64,000 nucleotides of DNA from Bog-756 sp963741055 (GTDB taxonomy: Bacteria > Actinomycetota > Acidimicrobiia > Acidimicrobiales > RAAP-2), in the NCBI GenBank assembly GCA_963741055.1, contig CAVUGU010000020.1, positions 46,969 through 110,968 on the forward strand. The letters are read 5' to 3'. The notes beneath the pieces were generated by a model. It was not told the origin of the DNA and did no database searches. It saw only the letters and a list, made by a program, of their open reading frames with translations. Shown in pieces: positions 1 to 9,762 of the stretch (position 1 is its first letter; every line of letters begins with the position of its first letter). The position numbers were made by a program, and so were the translations under genes.

Positions 1-194
1 CGAACCTCCCGATGGACGCGTACCGCGGCGGCCCCCTTCGCGGACTCGTCCTCGACACCTTCGACCGCCTCAGTGCCCCCGTCGAGCACCGCTACGTCTG
101 GAGCGAGCTCGCGCCCTGGTTCGAGGACGCCGGCCTGGTGGTGGACGCGGCCCGTGACGAGACCGGCTGGTTCGTTCTGGCCCACCGTCCCTGA
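1..194 (+). CDS. C-terminal end of a probable SAM-dependent methyltransferase (partial)
   Basis: Only the last 64 codons or so are inside the window; the frame runs open from base 3 to a TGA at 192-194, so the start lies upstream. The tail (residues RYVWSELAPWFEDAGL followed by a GWFVLAHRP ending) has the helix-then-hairpin pattern seen at the C-terminus of class I methyltransferases, where the last two strands pack beside the sheet. No SAM-binding motif is in view, so the family call is inference. The next gene starts 13 bases downstream on the same strand and encodes a GT2 glycosyltransferase, which suggests a shared surface-glycan operon. Confidence 0.45.
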   Translation, partial: NLPMDAYRGGPLRGLVLDTFDRLSAPVEHRYVWSELAPWFEDAGLVVDAARDETGWFVLAHRP

Positions 195-207
195 GGGCGA
201 GGTCGAG

Positions 208-1059
208 GTGGAGGGAGCCGACCTGCGGATCGTGGCGCTGATCCTCTCCCACAACGCACCCGAGTCGCTGCGACGATGCCTCGAAGCCATCGGGGGCCAG
301 TCCATGCCACCGGACGCCGTCCTCGTCGTGGACAACGCGAGCACGCCGCCGGTCGAGGTGTCGTCCTCCGACGGAGCACCGCCGGTGAAGGTGGTGCGGT
401 CGGAGGTCAACACCGGCCCTGCCGGCGGTTACGCGCAGGCTTTCGAGGAGTTCCTCACCTCCGGCTACGACCTGGCTTGGCCGCTCGACGACGACATGCG
501 ACCCGAAGTGCACTGCCTCGAGCGGCTCCGGACCGAGGCGGCGAAGACACCGGCGACCGCGTTCGTCTTCCCGGTCTCGCAGCAGACCGACGGCTCCTAT
601 GGCGTCTGGCCGTCGTGGTGCGGATTCCTCATCTCGCGGCGGATCGTCGAGACGGTCGGCCTGCCGCGAGCCGACCTGTTCTGGTGGGCAGAGGACACCG
701 AGTACCTCCAGTCGCGGATCCCCGATGCGGGATACGAGCGGGAGGTGGCGAAGGACGCAGTCGTCTACCACGACGCGGTCCGCAGGCGCGACACGCTCCC
801 GATGTGGAAGTACTACTACGAAGCGCGCAACATGCTCTGGATCCACCTGCACGTCAAGCGGCGGGTCGGTCGCTACCCCCGAAGTTTCGCCAAGCTGATC
901 GGACGCGCGCTCTTCAAAGAGCGGAAGGACCGTCTGCGACGGACCGCGGTGATCGCCAGAGGTCTGTGGGACGGAGCCCGCGGCAACCTCGGCATCCGTT
1001 ACCCGATCGAAGACCTCCAGGAACGTTCTCCGTCGTCCACTGACACTGCGGCCGGCTGA
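208..1059 (+). CDS. GT2 family glycosyltransferase (GlfT/rhamnosyltransferase-like)
   Basis: This 283-residue cytosolic or membrane-associated enzyme should transfer a nucleotide-activated sugar during polysaccharide assembly. The N-terminus has the GT-A entry strand (RIVALILSHNAPESLRRCL), then VVDNAS, then the metal-binding acidic run in WPLDDDMRPE, and WWAEDTEY further on as the probable acceptor/base region. This is the COG1216 layout found in galactofuranosyl- and rhamnosyltransferases. I chose the GTG at 208 because the reading frame upstream lies inside the previous gene and translates to a low-complexity shadow, and a GAGGGCGAGG stretch sits just before it. It lies 13 bases after the methyltransferase end and converges on the sulfotransferase at 1079. 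Donor and acceptor cannot be told from sequence. Confidence 0.85.
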   Translation: MEGADLRIVALILSHNAPESLRRCLEAIGGQSMPPDAVLVVDNASTPPVEVSSSDGAPPVKVVRSEVNTGPAGGYAQAFEEFLTSGYDLAWPLDDDMRPEVHCLERLRTEAAKTPATAFVFPVSQQTDGSYGVWPSWCGFLISRRIVETVGLPRADLFWWAEDTEYLQSRIPDAGYEREVAKDAVVYHDAVRRRDTLPMWKYYYEARNMLWIHLHVKRRVGRYPRSFAKLIGRALFKERKDRLRRTAVIARGLWDGARGNLGIRYPIEDLQERSPSSTDTAAG

Positions 1060-1078
1060 GCGAGCAGGGCGGAGATGG

Positions 1079-2131
1079 TCACCCCGAGGAAGGCCGGCGC
1101 CACTTGGCGATCGAGGCGCCGAGCGCGCGGAGAGGCGCGGTGACCCGCCAGCTGGTCGACGAGTGGGTCCCTGCAAGGTCGCGTTGGGCGATCTCCAGCC
1201 TCCCTCCGAGATCGAGGCGGGTCCGCCGGAGCGACTCGAGCGCGGCGTCGCGCTCTCGATTGGGTGTGCTCAATCTTTGGCGAAGTTGGAGCAGCGAGGT
1301 CGTCCACGGCGACTCCGGTCCGGGCAGCTTGGGCGTGAACGGACGGTGGCCGCCGGCCGAGGCGGCGAGATATTCGGCGAGCGCGAGTTGCTCCGGCAGG
1401 CAGGTGGGATCGGGGTCGGTGTCCTCGCGCCCTGCGTGGTGACGAAGCTCCTCGGCGATCGACGCCGCAGCCGGCACCGGATCCCACTCCAGTGGGGTGC
1501 CCGCGAACTGGTCGAGCGAACCGAGCCAGTCGAGCAGTTCGCCGAGGCGTTCCTCCGGCCGCTCGACGATCGACTCGTAGCTCACGACGTAGGTCTCGAC
1601 GCCGTCGAGCGCCTCGAGGCCGGCACGGTTGTACCGCTCCCAGAGCGCGAGCCCGTCGGACAAGGGCAGCTGGTCGCGGTGGAGGAGCGAGCGGGCGACC
1701 GCGATCGGCGACCTCCAGACGAAGACGGCTGCCAGCGGGGGAGCCAGCACATTGCGCCAGAAGGGGAGGAGGAGACAGAGGCGCGGGTCCTTCCACAGCG
1801 AAGGCCCGCTTTCCGGGTAGGCGGACTCGATGACCCTGGTGGCGTCGGCCACGGCGGGCACCTCGGATCCGCGCTCCCACCCGGAGGGAAGGGTCGGAGG
1901 GGCGTCCCAACTTCCGTCGAAGCGGACCAACAGGTCCTCGTCGTAGAGAGTGAGCGAAAGGCTCTCCCAGTGCTCGGGGTTGCTCTCCGCCCACTCGACC
2001 CGATCGTCGGGTCGGTAGAGCTGCAGCCCGGTCGCGCCGAGCGCACCGGTCAGAGCCGAGGTCCCGCTCCGGTGCATCCCCATCACCAGCACCCACGGAT
2101 CGGGGCGCTCGCCGGTCACGGCGTTGGTCAC
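1079..2131 (-). CDS. sulfotransferase family protein with coiled C-terminal tail
   Basis: A 350-residue PAPS-dependent sulfotransferase. The 5'-phosphosulfate loop is GMHRSGTS (about residues 18-25), a good match to the Sulfotransfer_3 family, and VVSYESIVERPEERL further on resembles the region following the 3'-phosphate site. The last 70 residues are charged and heptad-like and end with STSWRVTAPLRALG; the SxSWRxTxPLR motif recurs in bacterial cell-surface glycan proteins. The GTG start at 2131 overlaps the TGA of the upstream WbsX gene as GTGA, so the two are probably translationally coupled. A cysDNC operon able to make PAPS lies about 18 kb away. The natural acceptor, most likely a surface sugar, is inferred. 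Confidence 0.8.
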   Translation of the reverse strand: MTNAVTGERPDPWVLVMGMHRSGTSALTGALGATGLQLYRPDDRVEWAESNPEHWESLSLTLYDEDLLVRFDGSWDAPPTLPSGWERGSEVPAVADATRVIESAYPESGPSLWKDPRLCLLLPFWRNVLAPPLAAVFVWRSPIAVARSLLHRDQLPLSDGLALWERYNRAGLEALDGVETYVVSYESIVERPEERLGELLDWLGSLDQFAGTPLEWDPVPAAASIAEELRHHAGREDTDPDPTCLPEQLALAEYLAASAGGHRPFTPKLPGPESPWTTSLLQLRQRLSTPNRERDAALESLRRTRLDLGGRLEIAQRDLAGTHSSTSWRVTAPLRALGASIAKWRRPSSG

Positions 2132-4263
2132 GGGAGCAGGCGCCGGACCGTCTTGTAGGTGGCTCTCAGCCGTGGGGAGCGTTCGATCCTCGTCGTGATC
2201 GCCCGCTTCCAACGCGGGCCGAGCCCGTAACGGAGGTGTTGGGCCGCTCGCCGGTTGGTCTCGCTCGCGACCAGACCGACCGACACCAGGTATCGGCGCA
2301 CCGCCCGGCTCGCGTGCTCCACTGGATCCTGTGCGTCGGGGTCGACGTCGAGCATCTCGGAGCCGTCGTCGCCGACTGCATCGAGGAAGGTGGCCGGAGT
2401 GGTGGGGACGGGCACCGGCTTGAGCGCCCACACGAACTGTTTGACCGCGGCGCTCGGGTTGGTCGCCTCGGCGAGCACGTGCAGGGCGCCGATCATCTCG
2501 GGAGGAAGCCCGTCGTTCAGCGCGGTGTCGTACTGGTCCGAGCGAAGGGTGCTGAAGTCGTTTCGCGAGACGACCGTCCAGCCGCAGCGCTCGAAGAGTC
2601 GCTCGAGGGTCACCTCGGAGAAGAAGCGCAGATGGGTGCTGTCGAGCAGACCCCGCTCGCTCGGGACCCACTTTCCGCAGAGCAGGCTGAGGCCCATGTC
2701 GAAGTGGGTGGCGTTGGGCACCGACGCCACGAGGGTGGGCTCTCCGTGCTTCAGCGCCCAGGTGGAGAGGGCGGAGAGGAGCTGTTGGGGCTCCACGAGG
2801 TGCTCGATGACGTCGAGCAGCATGAACGCGCCGACGTCGCCGATGTCGTCGAGCGCGGAGAGCAGCCCTCCGGCGTCGGTGAGATCGCACTGGGTCGCCG
2901 GGATGCCGGCTTTCTGCATGAGCTCGACGGCCTTCGGGTGGACCTCGACCCCGTGGTAGTTGACGCCGGCGTCACGGAGGACGTGGCTGATGACGGCAGT
3001 GCCTGCACCGAGATCGACCACGGCACTCTTCTCTCCGAGACGAAGGTCGCGGACCAGCTCGGCCGCGTGGGCGAGGGCGGTCTCGTGCCGGAAGGGGTAG
3101 ACGTACTCGAAGTGCTCTCGGTCTCCCGCCTCGCCGTCGGCGGCAGCGAGCTCGCCCCGGCGCTGGTTGCTCGTGCCCGGCGGATCGAGGAGCACGGCGC
3201 GAGTCGCCTCGAGGAAGGCCCGTCCGAAGTGCTCGTCCGGTTCGAGGTGGTTGCCTTCGGCCCACTCGTTCCAAGCGAGGATGAAGAGGTAGTTCTCCTC
3301 TTCGCGGACCCCCGCGGTCGAGGCCACCGCGCGTCGGAGCCAGTTCTCGTAGGCCTCGGGCGACGCGTCTTCGTAGATCGTCGCGCCGAAGCGCCGGCGC
3401 GGGGTGTTGTCCCATCCCGCCATCACCGAGGGGAATCGCTTCCACGGAGGAGGAGGGCGTCGGAGCTCCGCTTCGAACGAGGCGACGTAGTCGACCATCC
3501 GGTGCCCGCGGAACGCCTCGGTGGGAGCGAACGTGCGCCGGGCCTCGAGGGGCATGAACCCGACGGTCGCGTCGAGGCCGAACGCCTCGGGCCCGCCCTG
3601 CGGGGGACCGTGACTCTCGACCCAGCAGAGATAGAGGTCGGGGAATCCGTGGCGTTGCGCTTCGGTCCGCCAGATCTCGGCGGTCCGGGCGGCGTTCGGC
3701 AGCTGCTCGGCCCGGTAGATGAGCATCAGGGGCCGGCCGTCGATCTTGATGTACCGCTCGTCGGCGAAAGCGGTGCACAGCCAGCGGATGTGGGCGAGGT
3801 CGTCCTCGTCGCCGAACTCCTGGGCCATCAGGACCTCGCCGGTCTGGGCGTCCCAGTTGCGGGTCCACTCTTCGTTCGCCCAGCACAAGGCGAACGGGAA
3901 GTCGGGGGAGCCCGACGCGAGGACCTCGTCGAAGGGCCGCTCGAGCAGGCGGCGGCCGTGGAACCAGTAGTGGTAGTAGACGAAACCGTGGATCCCGTGC
4001 TCGGCGGCGAGCGCGGCCTGTGCCTCTCGCACTTCTGGAACCCGTAGGTCGTAGTACCCGAGCTCGGTGGGTACGTGTGGTTGGCGATGGCCGGGGTAGA
4101 GCGGCTTCGCCTTGGTGACGTTGAGCCACTCGGTGAAGCCTCGGCCCCACCACTCGTCATTTTCGGGGATCGGGTGGAATTGCGGCAGGTAGAAGGCGAG
4201 CGCACGCGGCTTGCCCGCAGCCGGGCCGGGACGGCCCCCCGTTGCTCCCATGTCGCCAATCAT
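2128..4263 (-). CDS. WbsX-family glycan protein fused to a SAM methyltransferase
   Basis: About 711 residues with two domains. Residues about 20-365 are the WbsX/Glyco_tran_WbsX (GH99-like) domain: FYLPQFHPIPENDEWWGRGF at its start, ANEEWTRNWD in the middle and ILAWNEWAEGNHLEP near its end are family hallmarks. From about residue 400 a class I methyltransferase follows, with VVDLGAGTA as the SAM loop, FMLLDVIEHL as motif II and LDSTHLRFFSEVTLERLF as the C-terminal lobe. The fusion suggests that sugar addition or trimming and O-methylation act on the same glycan. ATG codons at 4263 and 4251 are both possible; neither has a strong ribosome site. It is the first gene of a two-gene operon with the sulfotransferase. 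Confidence 0.82.
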   Translation of the reverse strand: MIGDMGATGGRPGPAAGKPRALAFYLPQFHPIPENDEWWGRGFTEWLNVTKAKPLYPGHRQPHVPTELGYYDLRVPEVREAQAALAAEHGIHGFVYYHYWFHGRRLLERPFDEVLASGSPDFPFALCWANEEWTRNWDAQTGEVLMAQEFGDEDDLAHIRWLCTAFADERYIKIDGRPLMLIYRAEQLPNAARTAEIWRTEAQRHGFPDLYLCWVESHGPPQGGPEAFGLDATVGFMPLEARRTFAPTEAFRGHRMVDYVASFEAELRRPPPPWKRFPSVMAGWDNTPRRRFGATIYEDASPEAYENWLRRAVASTAGVREEENYLFILAWNEWAEGNHLEPDEHFGRAFLEATRAVLLDPPGTSNQRRGELAAADGEAGDREHFEYVYPFRHETALAHAAELVRDLRLGEKSAVVDLGAGTAVISHVLRDAGVNYHGVEVHPKAVELMQKAGIPATQCDLTDAGGLLSALDDIGDVGAFMLLDVIEHLVEPQQLLSALSTWALKHGEPTLVASVPNATHFDMGLSLLCGKWVPSERGLLDSTHLRFFSEVTLERLFERCGWTVVSRNDFSTLRSDQYDTALNDGLPPEMIGALHVLAEATNPSAAVKQFVWALKPVPVPTTPATFLDAVGDDGSEMLDVDPDAQDPVEHASRAVRRYLVSVGLVASETNRRAAQHLRYGLGPRWKRAITTRIERSPRLRATYKTVRRLLP

Positions 4264-4505
4264 ACGACACGCCGTCCCAGGCCAGGCAGGGCGGGAGGGG
4301 GCGATCGAACCCTCCGAAGGTCGGGTGGAAGCCGGGTGAACGCTTTCGCAAGCGCGGCAGGAGAGGGGTCGTCCGAGGCGACATGCGGCGGCCGAGTCAC
4401 AAACCGACGCAAATCGGTAGCACGCCACCCTCGGTTGTGGAAGTCTTTGGGCGGATTTCAACAAACGCTGTTTCCGCCACGACGAATCCCGGGGGGTTTG
4501 GATCG
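4264..4505. other. divergent intergenic region upstream of surface protein A
   Basis: This gap separates the leftward WbsX operon from the rightward surface-protein gene and should hold both promoters. I see no convincing -35/-10 pair. The clearest element is a GGGGGGTTT Shine-Dalgarno tract just before the ATG at 4506; surface protein B has the same GGGGGGTT tract at the same place, showing that the start region was copied with the gene. No coding sequence is supported here. Confidence 0.5.
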
Positions 4506-7500
4506 ATGGGTGTAGCTCGCTCGCGTTGGTTGTCGCTGTCCACTCTTGCGAAGGCATTGGTCGCTTCGCTGATCGCCGCAGCCGGGCTGACGGTGGTCGC
4601 CGTACCGGATGCCTTTGCGGCCACCCCGACGGTGACCTCGGTCTCCCCGACGAGCGGCACCATCGCCGGCGGGACGACGGTGACGGTCAACGGCACCGGG
4701 TTCGGCACGACGGCCTCGACCGAACGTCACCGCGGTCTACTTCTCCAGCTGCCCCACGACCCTCCCGCCCTCGCCTTGCAACCCGGCCGGGACCTCCATC
4801 ACACGTCGTGAAGGGCAGCCAACTGACCGTGGTCTCGCCGAAGTACGACGGCTCCCCCACCAACACGACGGTCGACATCATCGTCTACGACGGGGCGAAC
4901 GGCTCGACGACCTCGTCCGCCGACCACTACACCTATTCCCCCGTCAAGCCGACGGTGACCGGGGTCTCCACGGTCGCCACCCCGCCGGGCGGCCCGACCG
5001 CCGGCGGTACCGAGGTGACCCTCACCGGCACCAACTTCTCCGGGGTCACCGCGGTCCACTTCGGTGGCACCGCGGGCACCAACATCCTCGAGAACTCGCT
5101 CGACTCGCTCTCGGTGACCTCGCCGGCGGGCACCGGAACCGTCGACATCACGGTGACCAACTCGGCCGGCACCTCCGCGACCTCGTCGGCCGACCAGTTC
5201 ACGTACAACTCGACGCTCGCGATGGCGCCGGGTACCGGTGCGTACGCCACCGGCTCCTCGACGTCCACGGAGACCACCTCGCAACCGCCGAACGACGTCT
5301 TCAACGTGCTCGATTTGATGACCGGCGGTCCGGCCGTCGATCCGAGCACTTTGACCGTCGTCTCGCAGCCGGCGTCGGGAACCATCACGTTTTCCTCCAA
5401 CTTCTTGACCTATACCCCGGCCCAGACCGATGGTGGGTCCTCGGGGGCCTGGACTTACGACGTCACCACGACCGGCACCCAGACCGGGTCCATCGCGATC
5501 TGCGAGACCGGCTTCACGTATCCGTCGTCCAACTGCACGACCGCGACGATGACGTTCCTCCAGTCCGAGACCGGCTACTACATGGGCGACGTGATCAACG
5601 CGCTCGGCGAGAGCGTCGGGGTGACCGAGGACACGGGCAACGGGGTCTCCGCCCCGACCTCCGGCACAGCAGGGAGCACGTTCACCGTGACCACCGCTCC
5701 CGGGCAGGCCCTGATCCCCTCGACCGACTCGGGCTTCACCGTGGTCAACGTCGGCCAGTACTCGGCCATCCAGCCCCTTCCGACCGGAGCCACCCTCGTT
5801 CCCGGCTCGCTCAAGGTGGAGGGCGGGGATTCGAACGTGACCGACAGGTACGTCGTCTCCTACTGCACGGCGGCGATGGGCTTCATTGCCAATGAGTGCA
5901 CCGCCCAGATGACCGGCAACTACAAGACGACCTACCCCTACATCGAGACCTTCCTGAACGCGGCTGCGACCATCCCCGGGGGCTCCACCCTCGTGCTCCC
6001 GACCATCTCCGCCCAGTTCACCATCAACTCGGGTGATGCCCCAGGCAGGTGATCAACGACTACGAGACCGAGTTCGTCGCCTCGACGACGATACATAACA
6101 CCGTGGAGACCACCACGACGGTCCTCGACGCCTACCCGAGCATCAACGATTGCTCGGGGATCGGCATCGGCTGCGTGCCGCCTTATCAGGCGCCCGCGGC
6201 CCGCTGGTCCGACACCGTCGTCGCCCCGAGCCCGACGGTGACCTCCATCAGTCCGACGACCGGCCCGGCCGGGGGCGGCACCTCGGTGACCATCACCGGC
6301 ACCAACCTGTCAGGAGCTACCGCGGTCGACTTCGGCATCCAACGCGGCGACCATCACCGCCGACTCGGCCACCTCGATCACCGCCACCTCGCCGGCCGGC
6401 ACCGGCACGGTCGACGTGACGGTGACCACAGCCGAACGGGACCTCCGCAACTTCGCCGGCTGACCAGTTCACCTACGTGCCCGCCCCGACGGTGACCAAT
6501 GTCTCTCCCTCGGCTGGACCGACTGGCGGCGGCACGAGCGTGACCATCACCGGGACCAACCTCGGTGGCGCCACCGCAGTCGACTTCGGATCCAACGCGG
6601 CGACGATCACCGCCGACTCGGCGACCTCGATCACCGCCACCTCCCCGGCAGGAACCGGTACGGTCGACGTGACCGTGACGACGGTCGGCGGGACCTCCGC
6701 GACCTCGCCGGCGGACCAATTCAGCTACTCGAACGGTCCGACCGTTTCGTCCATCAGCCCCTCGGGCGGCCCGACAGCCGGCGGCACCAGTGTGACCATC
6801 TCCGGCGCGAATCTGTCCGGAGCCACCGCCGTCGACTTCGGCTCCAACGCGGCGACGATCACCGCCGACTCGGCCACCTCCATCACCGCCACCTCGCCCG
6901 CCGGCAGCGGCACAGTCGACGTGACCGTGACGACTCCCGGTGGAACCTCTCCGACTTCGCCGGCAGATCAATTCACTTACTTCACGGTGCCGACAGTGAC
7001 CTCCATCAGCCCGAATTCCGGCCCGACGACTGGCGGGACCAGCGTGAGCATCACCGGGACCAACTTCACCGGTGCTACGGCGGTGAGCTTCGGCGGAACC
7101 GCTGCCACGAGTTACACCGTCAACTCGAACACCTCGATCACCGCCACCTCGCCTGCCGGCTCCGGCACGGTCGACGTGACGGTGACGAATCCCGCTGGGA
7201 CTTCATCGACCTCGCCCTCTGATCAGTTCACGTACGTGGCTGCACCGACCGTGACCTCGATCAGCCCGACCAGTGGCCCGACCGGCGGCGGCACCAGCGT
7301 GACCATCACCGGGACCAACCTCGGTGGCGCCAGCGCAGTCGACTTCGGATCGAACGCGGCGACGATCACCGCCGACTCGGCGACCTCGATCACCGCCACC
7401 TCGCCGGCCGGCAGCGGCACGGTCGACGTGACGGTCGACCACGGTCGGCGGGACCTCCGCGACCTCGCCGGCCGATGAGTTCACCTACGTGGGTGCACCG

Positions 7501-9582
7501 ACGGTGACCTCGATCAACCCGACCAGCGGCCCGACCGGCGGCGGCACCAGCGTGACCATCACCGGGACCAACCTCGGTGGCGCCAGCGCAGTCGACTTCG
7601 GATCGAACGCGGCGACCATCACCGCCGACTCGGCGACCTCGATCACCGCGACCTCGCCGGCCGGCAGCGGCACGGTCGACGTGACGGTCACCACGGTCGG
7701 CGGGACCTCCGCCACCTCGCCGGCCGATGAGTTCACCTACGTGGCTGCACCGACGGTGACCTCGATCAGCCCGACCAGCGGCCCGACCGGCGGCGGCACC
7801 AGCGTGACCATCACCGGGACCAACCTCGGTGGCGCCAGCGCGGTCGACTTCGGATCCAACGCGGCGACGCATCACCGCCGACTCGGCGACCTCGATCACC
7901 GCGACCTCGCCGGCCGGCAGCGGCACGGTCGACGTGACGGTCACCACGGTCGGCGGGACCTCCGCGACCTCGCCGGCCGATGAGTTCACCTACGTGGGTG
8001 CACCGACGGTGACCTCGATCAACCCGACCAGCGGCCCGACCGGCGGCGGCACCAGCGTGACCATCACCGGGACCAACCTCGGTGGCGCCAGCGCAGTCGA
8101 CTTCGGATCGAACGCGGCGACGCATCACCGCCGACTCGGCGACCTCGATCACCGCCACCTCCCCGGCCGGAACCGGCACGGTCGACGTGACGGTCACCAC
8201 GGTCGGCGGGACCTCCGCGACCTCGCCGGCCGATGAGTTCACCTACGTGGGTGCACCGACGGTGACCTCGATCAGCCCGACCAGCGGCCCGACCGGCGGC
8301 GGCACCAGCGTGACCATCACCGGGACCAACCTCGGTGGCGCCAGCGCGGTCGACTTCGGATCGAACGCGGCGACGCATCACCGCCGACTCGGCCACCTCG
8401 ATCACCGCCACCTCCCCGGCCGGTAGCGGCACGGTCGACGTGACGGTCACCACGGTCGGGGGCACCTCCGCGACCTCGCCGGCAGATGAGTTCACGTATA
8501 CGAACGGCCCGTCTGTAGCGAGCATCAATCCGACCAGCGGCCCGACCGGCGGCGGCACCAGCGTGACCATCACCGGGACCAACCTCGATGGCGCCAGCGC
8601 AGTCGACTTCGGATCGAACGCGGCGACCATCACCGCCGACTCGGCCACCTCGATCACCGCCACCTCCCCGGCCGGCAGCGGCACGGTCGACGTGACGGTC
8701 ACCACGGTCGGCGGGACCTCCGCGACCTCGCCGGCCGATGAGTTCACCTACGTGGGTGCACCGACGGTGACCTCGATCAGCCCGACCAGCGGCCCGACCG
8801 GCGGCGGCACCAGCGTGACCATCACCGGGACCAACCTCGGTGGCGCCAGCGCAGTCGACTTCGGATCGAACGCGGCGACCATCACCGCCGACTCGGCGAC
8901 CTCGATCACCGCCACCTCCCCGGCCGGCACCGGCACGGTCGACGTGACGGTCACCACGGTCGGCGGGACCTCCGCGACCTCGCCGGCAGATGAGTTCACG
9001 TATACGAACGGCCCGTCTGTAGCGAGCATCAATCCGACCAGCGGCCCGACCGGCGGCGGCACCAGCGTGACCATCACCGGGACCAACCTCGATGGCGCCA
9101 GCGCAGTCGACTTCGGATCCAATGCGGCGACCATCACCGCCGACTCGGCCACCTCGATCACCGCCACCTCCCCGGCCGGAACCGGCACGGTCGACGTGAC
9201 AGTGACCACACCGGAAGGGACTTCCGCGACCTCCTCGGCCGATCACTTCACCTACGTGGCACCGGGGTTCCAGATCGTGCCGCAGACGTTGCCAAACGCC
9301 ACGATCGGAGTTCCCTACGTGCCGATCACGTTCCACACGTCCGGTGCGGCGCCTGGAGCCACGATCAAGTGGAAGGCCATCGTGAAGCCGCCCAAGAAGC
9401 TCAAGTTCAAGGGCGGCGTGCTCGCCGGAACACCCCTGAAGGTGGTGCCGGCCACCTACACGTTCAGCCTCAGCGCAACCGAGAAGTACGTCACGGTTGC
9501 TGTCGTCGGCGGCAGGTCGGTCAAGACCAAGCACGTCGTGACGACGACAGCCAGCTTCACCATCACGGTGGTTGCCGCCTGA
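4506..9582 (+). CDS. secreted IPT/TIG-repeat surface protein A (frame interrupted)
   Basis: A very large exported protein of about 1,690 residues. It has a Sec signal peptide (residues 1-38, ending VPDAFA before ATPTV), two IPT/TIG Ig-like domains, a roughly 340-residue middle region starting with a Big_9/cadherin-like segment (4.9-6.2 kb), twelve further IPT repeats of 84 residues, and a C-terminal putative Ig (He_PIG-like) domain from about 9262. There is no sortase motif or C-terminal membrane segment. The frame is broken by extra bases near 4718, 4801, 6336, 6436, 7436, 7869, 8122 and 8375, and by a -1 or +2 change at 6041-6049. Removing one base at each simple site restores the repeat exactly. 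The likely role is adhesion or cell-surface architecture. Surface protein B is its paralog. Confidence 0.78.
6232..9261 (+). repeat. tandem 252-bp IPT/TIG repeats of surface protein A
   Basis: Twelve head-to-tail copies of an 84-codon unit. Each starts with PTVTSI(S/N)PTSGP, passes through GGGTSVTITGTNL and AVDFGSNAATITADSATSIT, and ends TSATSPAD(E/Q)FTY. Copies from about 7230 to 9240 are nearly identical at the DNA level, including an alternating pair of unit types (APTVTSI and GPSVASI, with LGGAS or LDGAS), whereas the first few copies differ more. This is the pattern of recent unequal exchange or gene conversion. Three copies carry the same one-base insertion (GACGCATC where others have GACGATC or GACCATC). 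Confidence 0.9.
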
Positions 9583-9595
9583 ACAGCAGGTAACA

Positions 9596-9635
9596 CCCGC
9601 TTGGGCCACCTCGCTCCCGAGGCGGCCCAAGCGGG
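9596..9635 (+). terminator. strong hairpin after surface protein A
   Basis: A perfect 12-bp inverted repeat (CCCGCTTGGGCC at 9596-9607 and GGCCCAAGCGGG at 9624-9635) encloses a second short stem CCTCG/CGAGG. It starts 13 bases after the stop codon of surface protein A. There is no run of T, which is usual for high-GC actinobacterial terminators. Confidence 0.75.
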
Positions 9636-9666
9636 TCACGAAATTTCCGGTGCCGTCGGGTCCCGT

Positions 9667-9762
9667 CTGGTGATCCGGGGACGGCCATGATTGTCTCGCC
9701 CACACGGTCGACCGCCTCGGTGAGCATCGAGCATCCTTCGTCTGGTTCGCACGAACCCGGTG
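9667..9762 (-). pseudogene. remnant of the 3' end of a DegT-type aminotransferase
   Basis: Read on the minus strand this stretch gives LTEAVDRVGETIMAVPG, which matches the last residues of the intact DegT protein at 17630 (LTEAEIDRVVETVLAVPG). The plus-strand DNA matches too: GGTGATCCGGGGACGG and GCCTCGGTGAGC have direct counterparts at 17632-17690. It sits in the same place and orientation relative to the surface-protein stop codon as the intact gene does. Only about the last 30 codons are recognisable and no start remains, so it is a non-functional relic. Confidence 0.7.

Noticed and set aside
6232..9261. CRISPR-like or non-coding tandem repeat
   Set aside because: The 252-bp units are codon-length, translate to a known Ig-like domain and have no spacer sequence between them.
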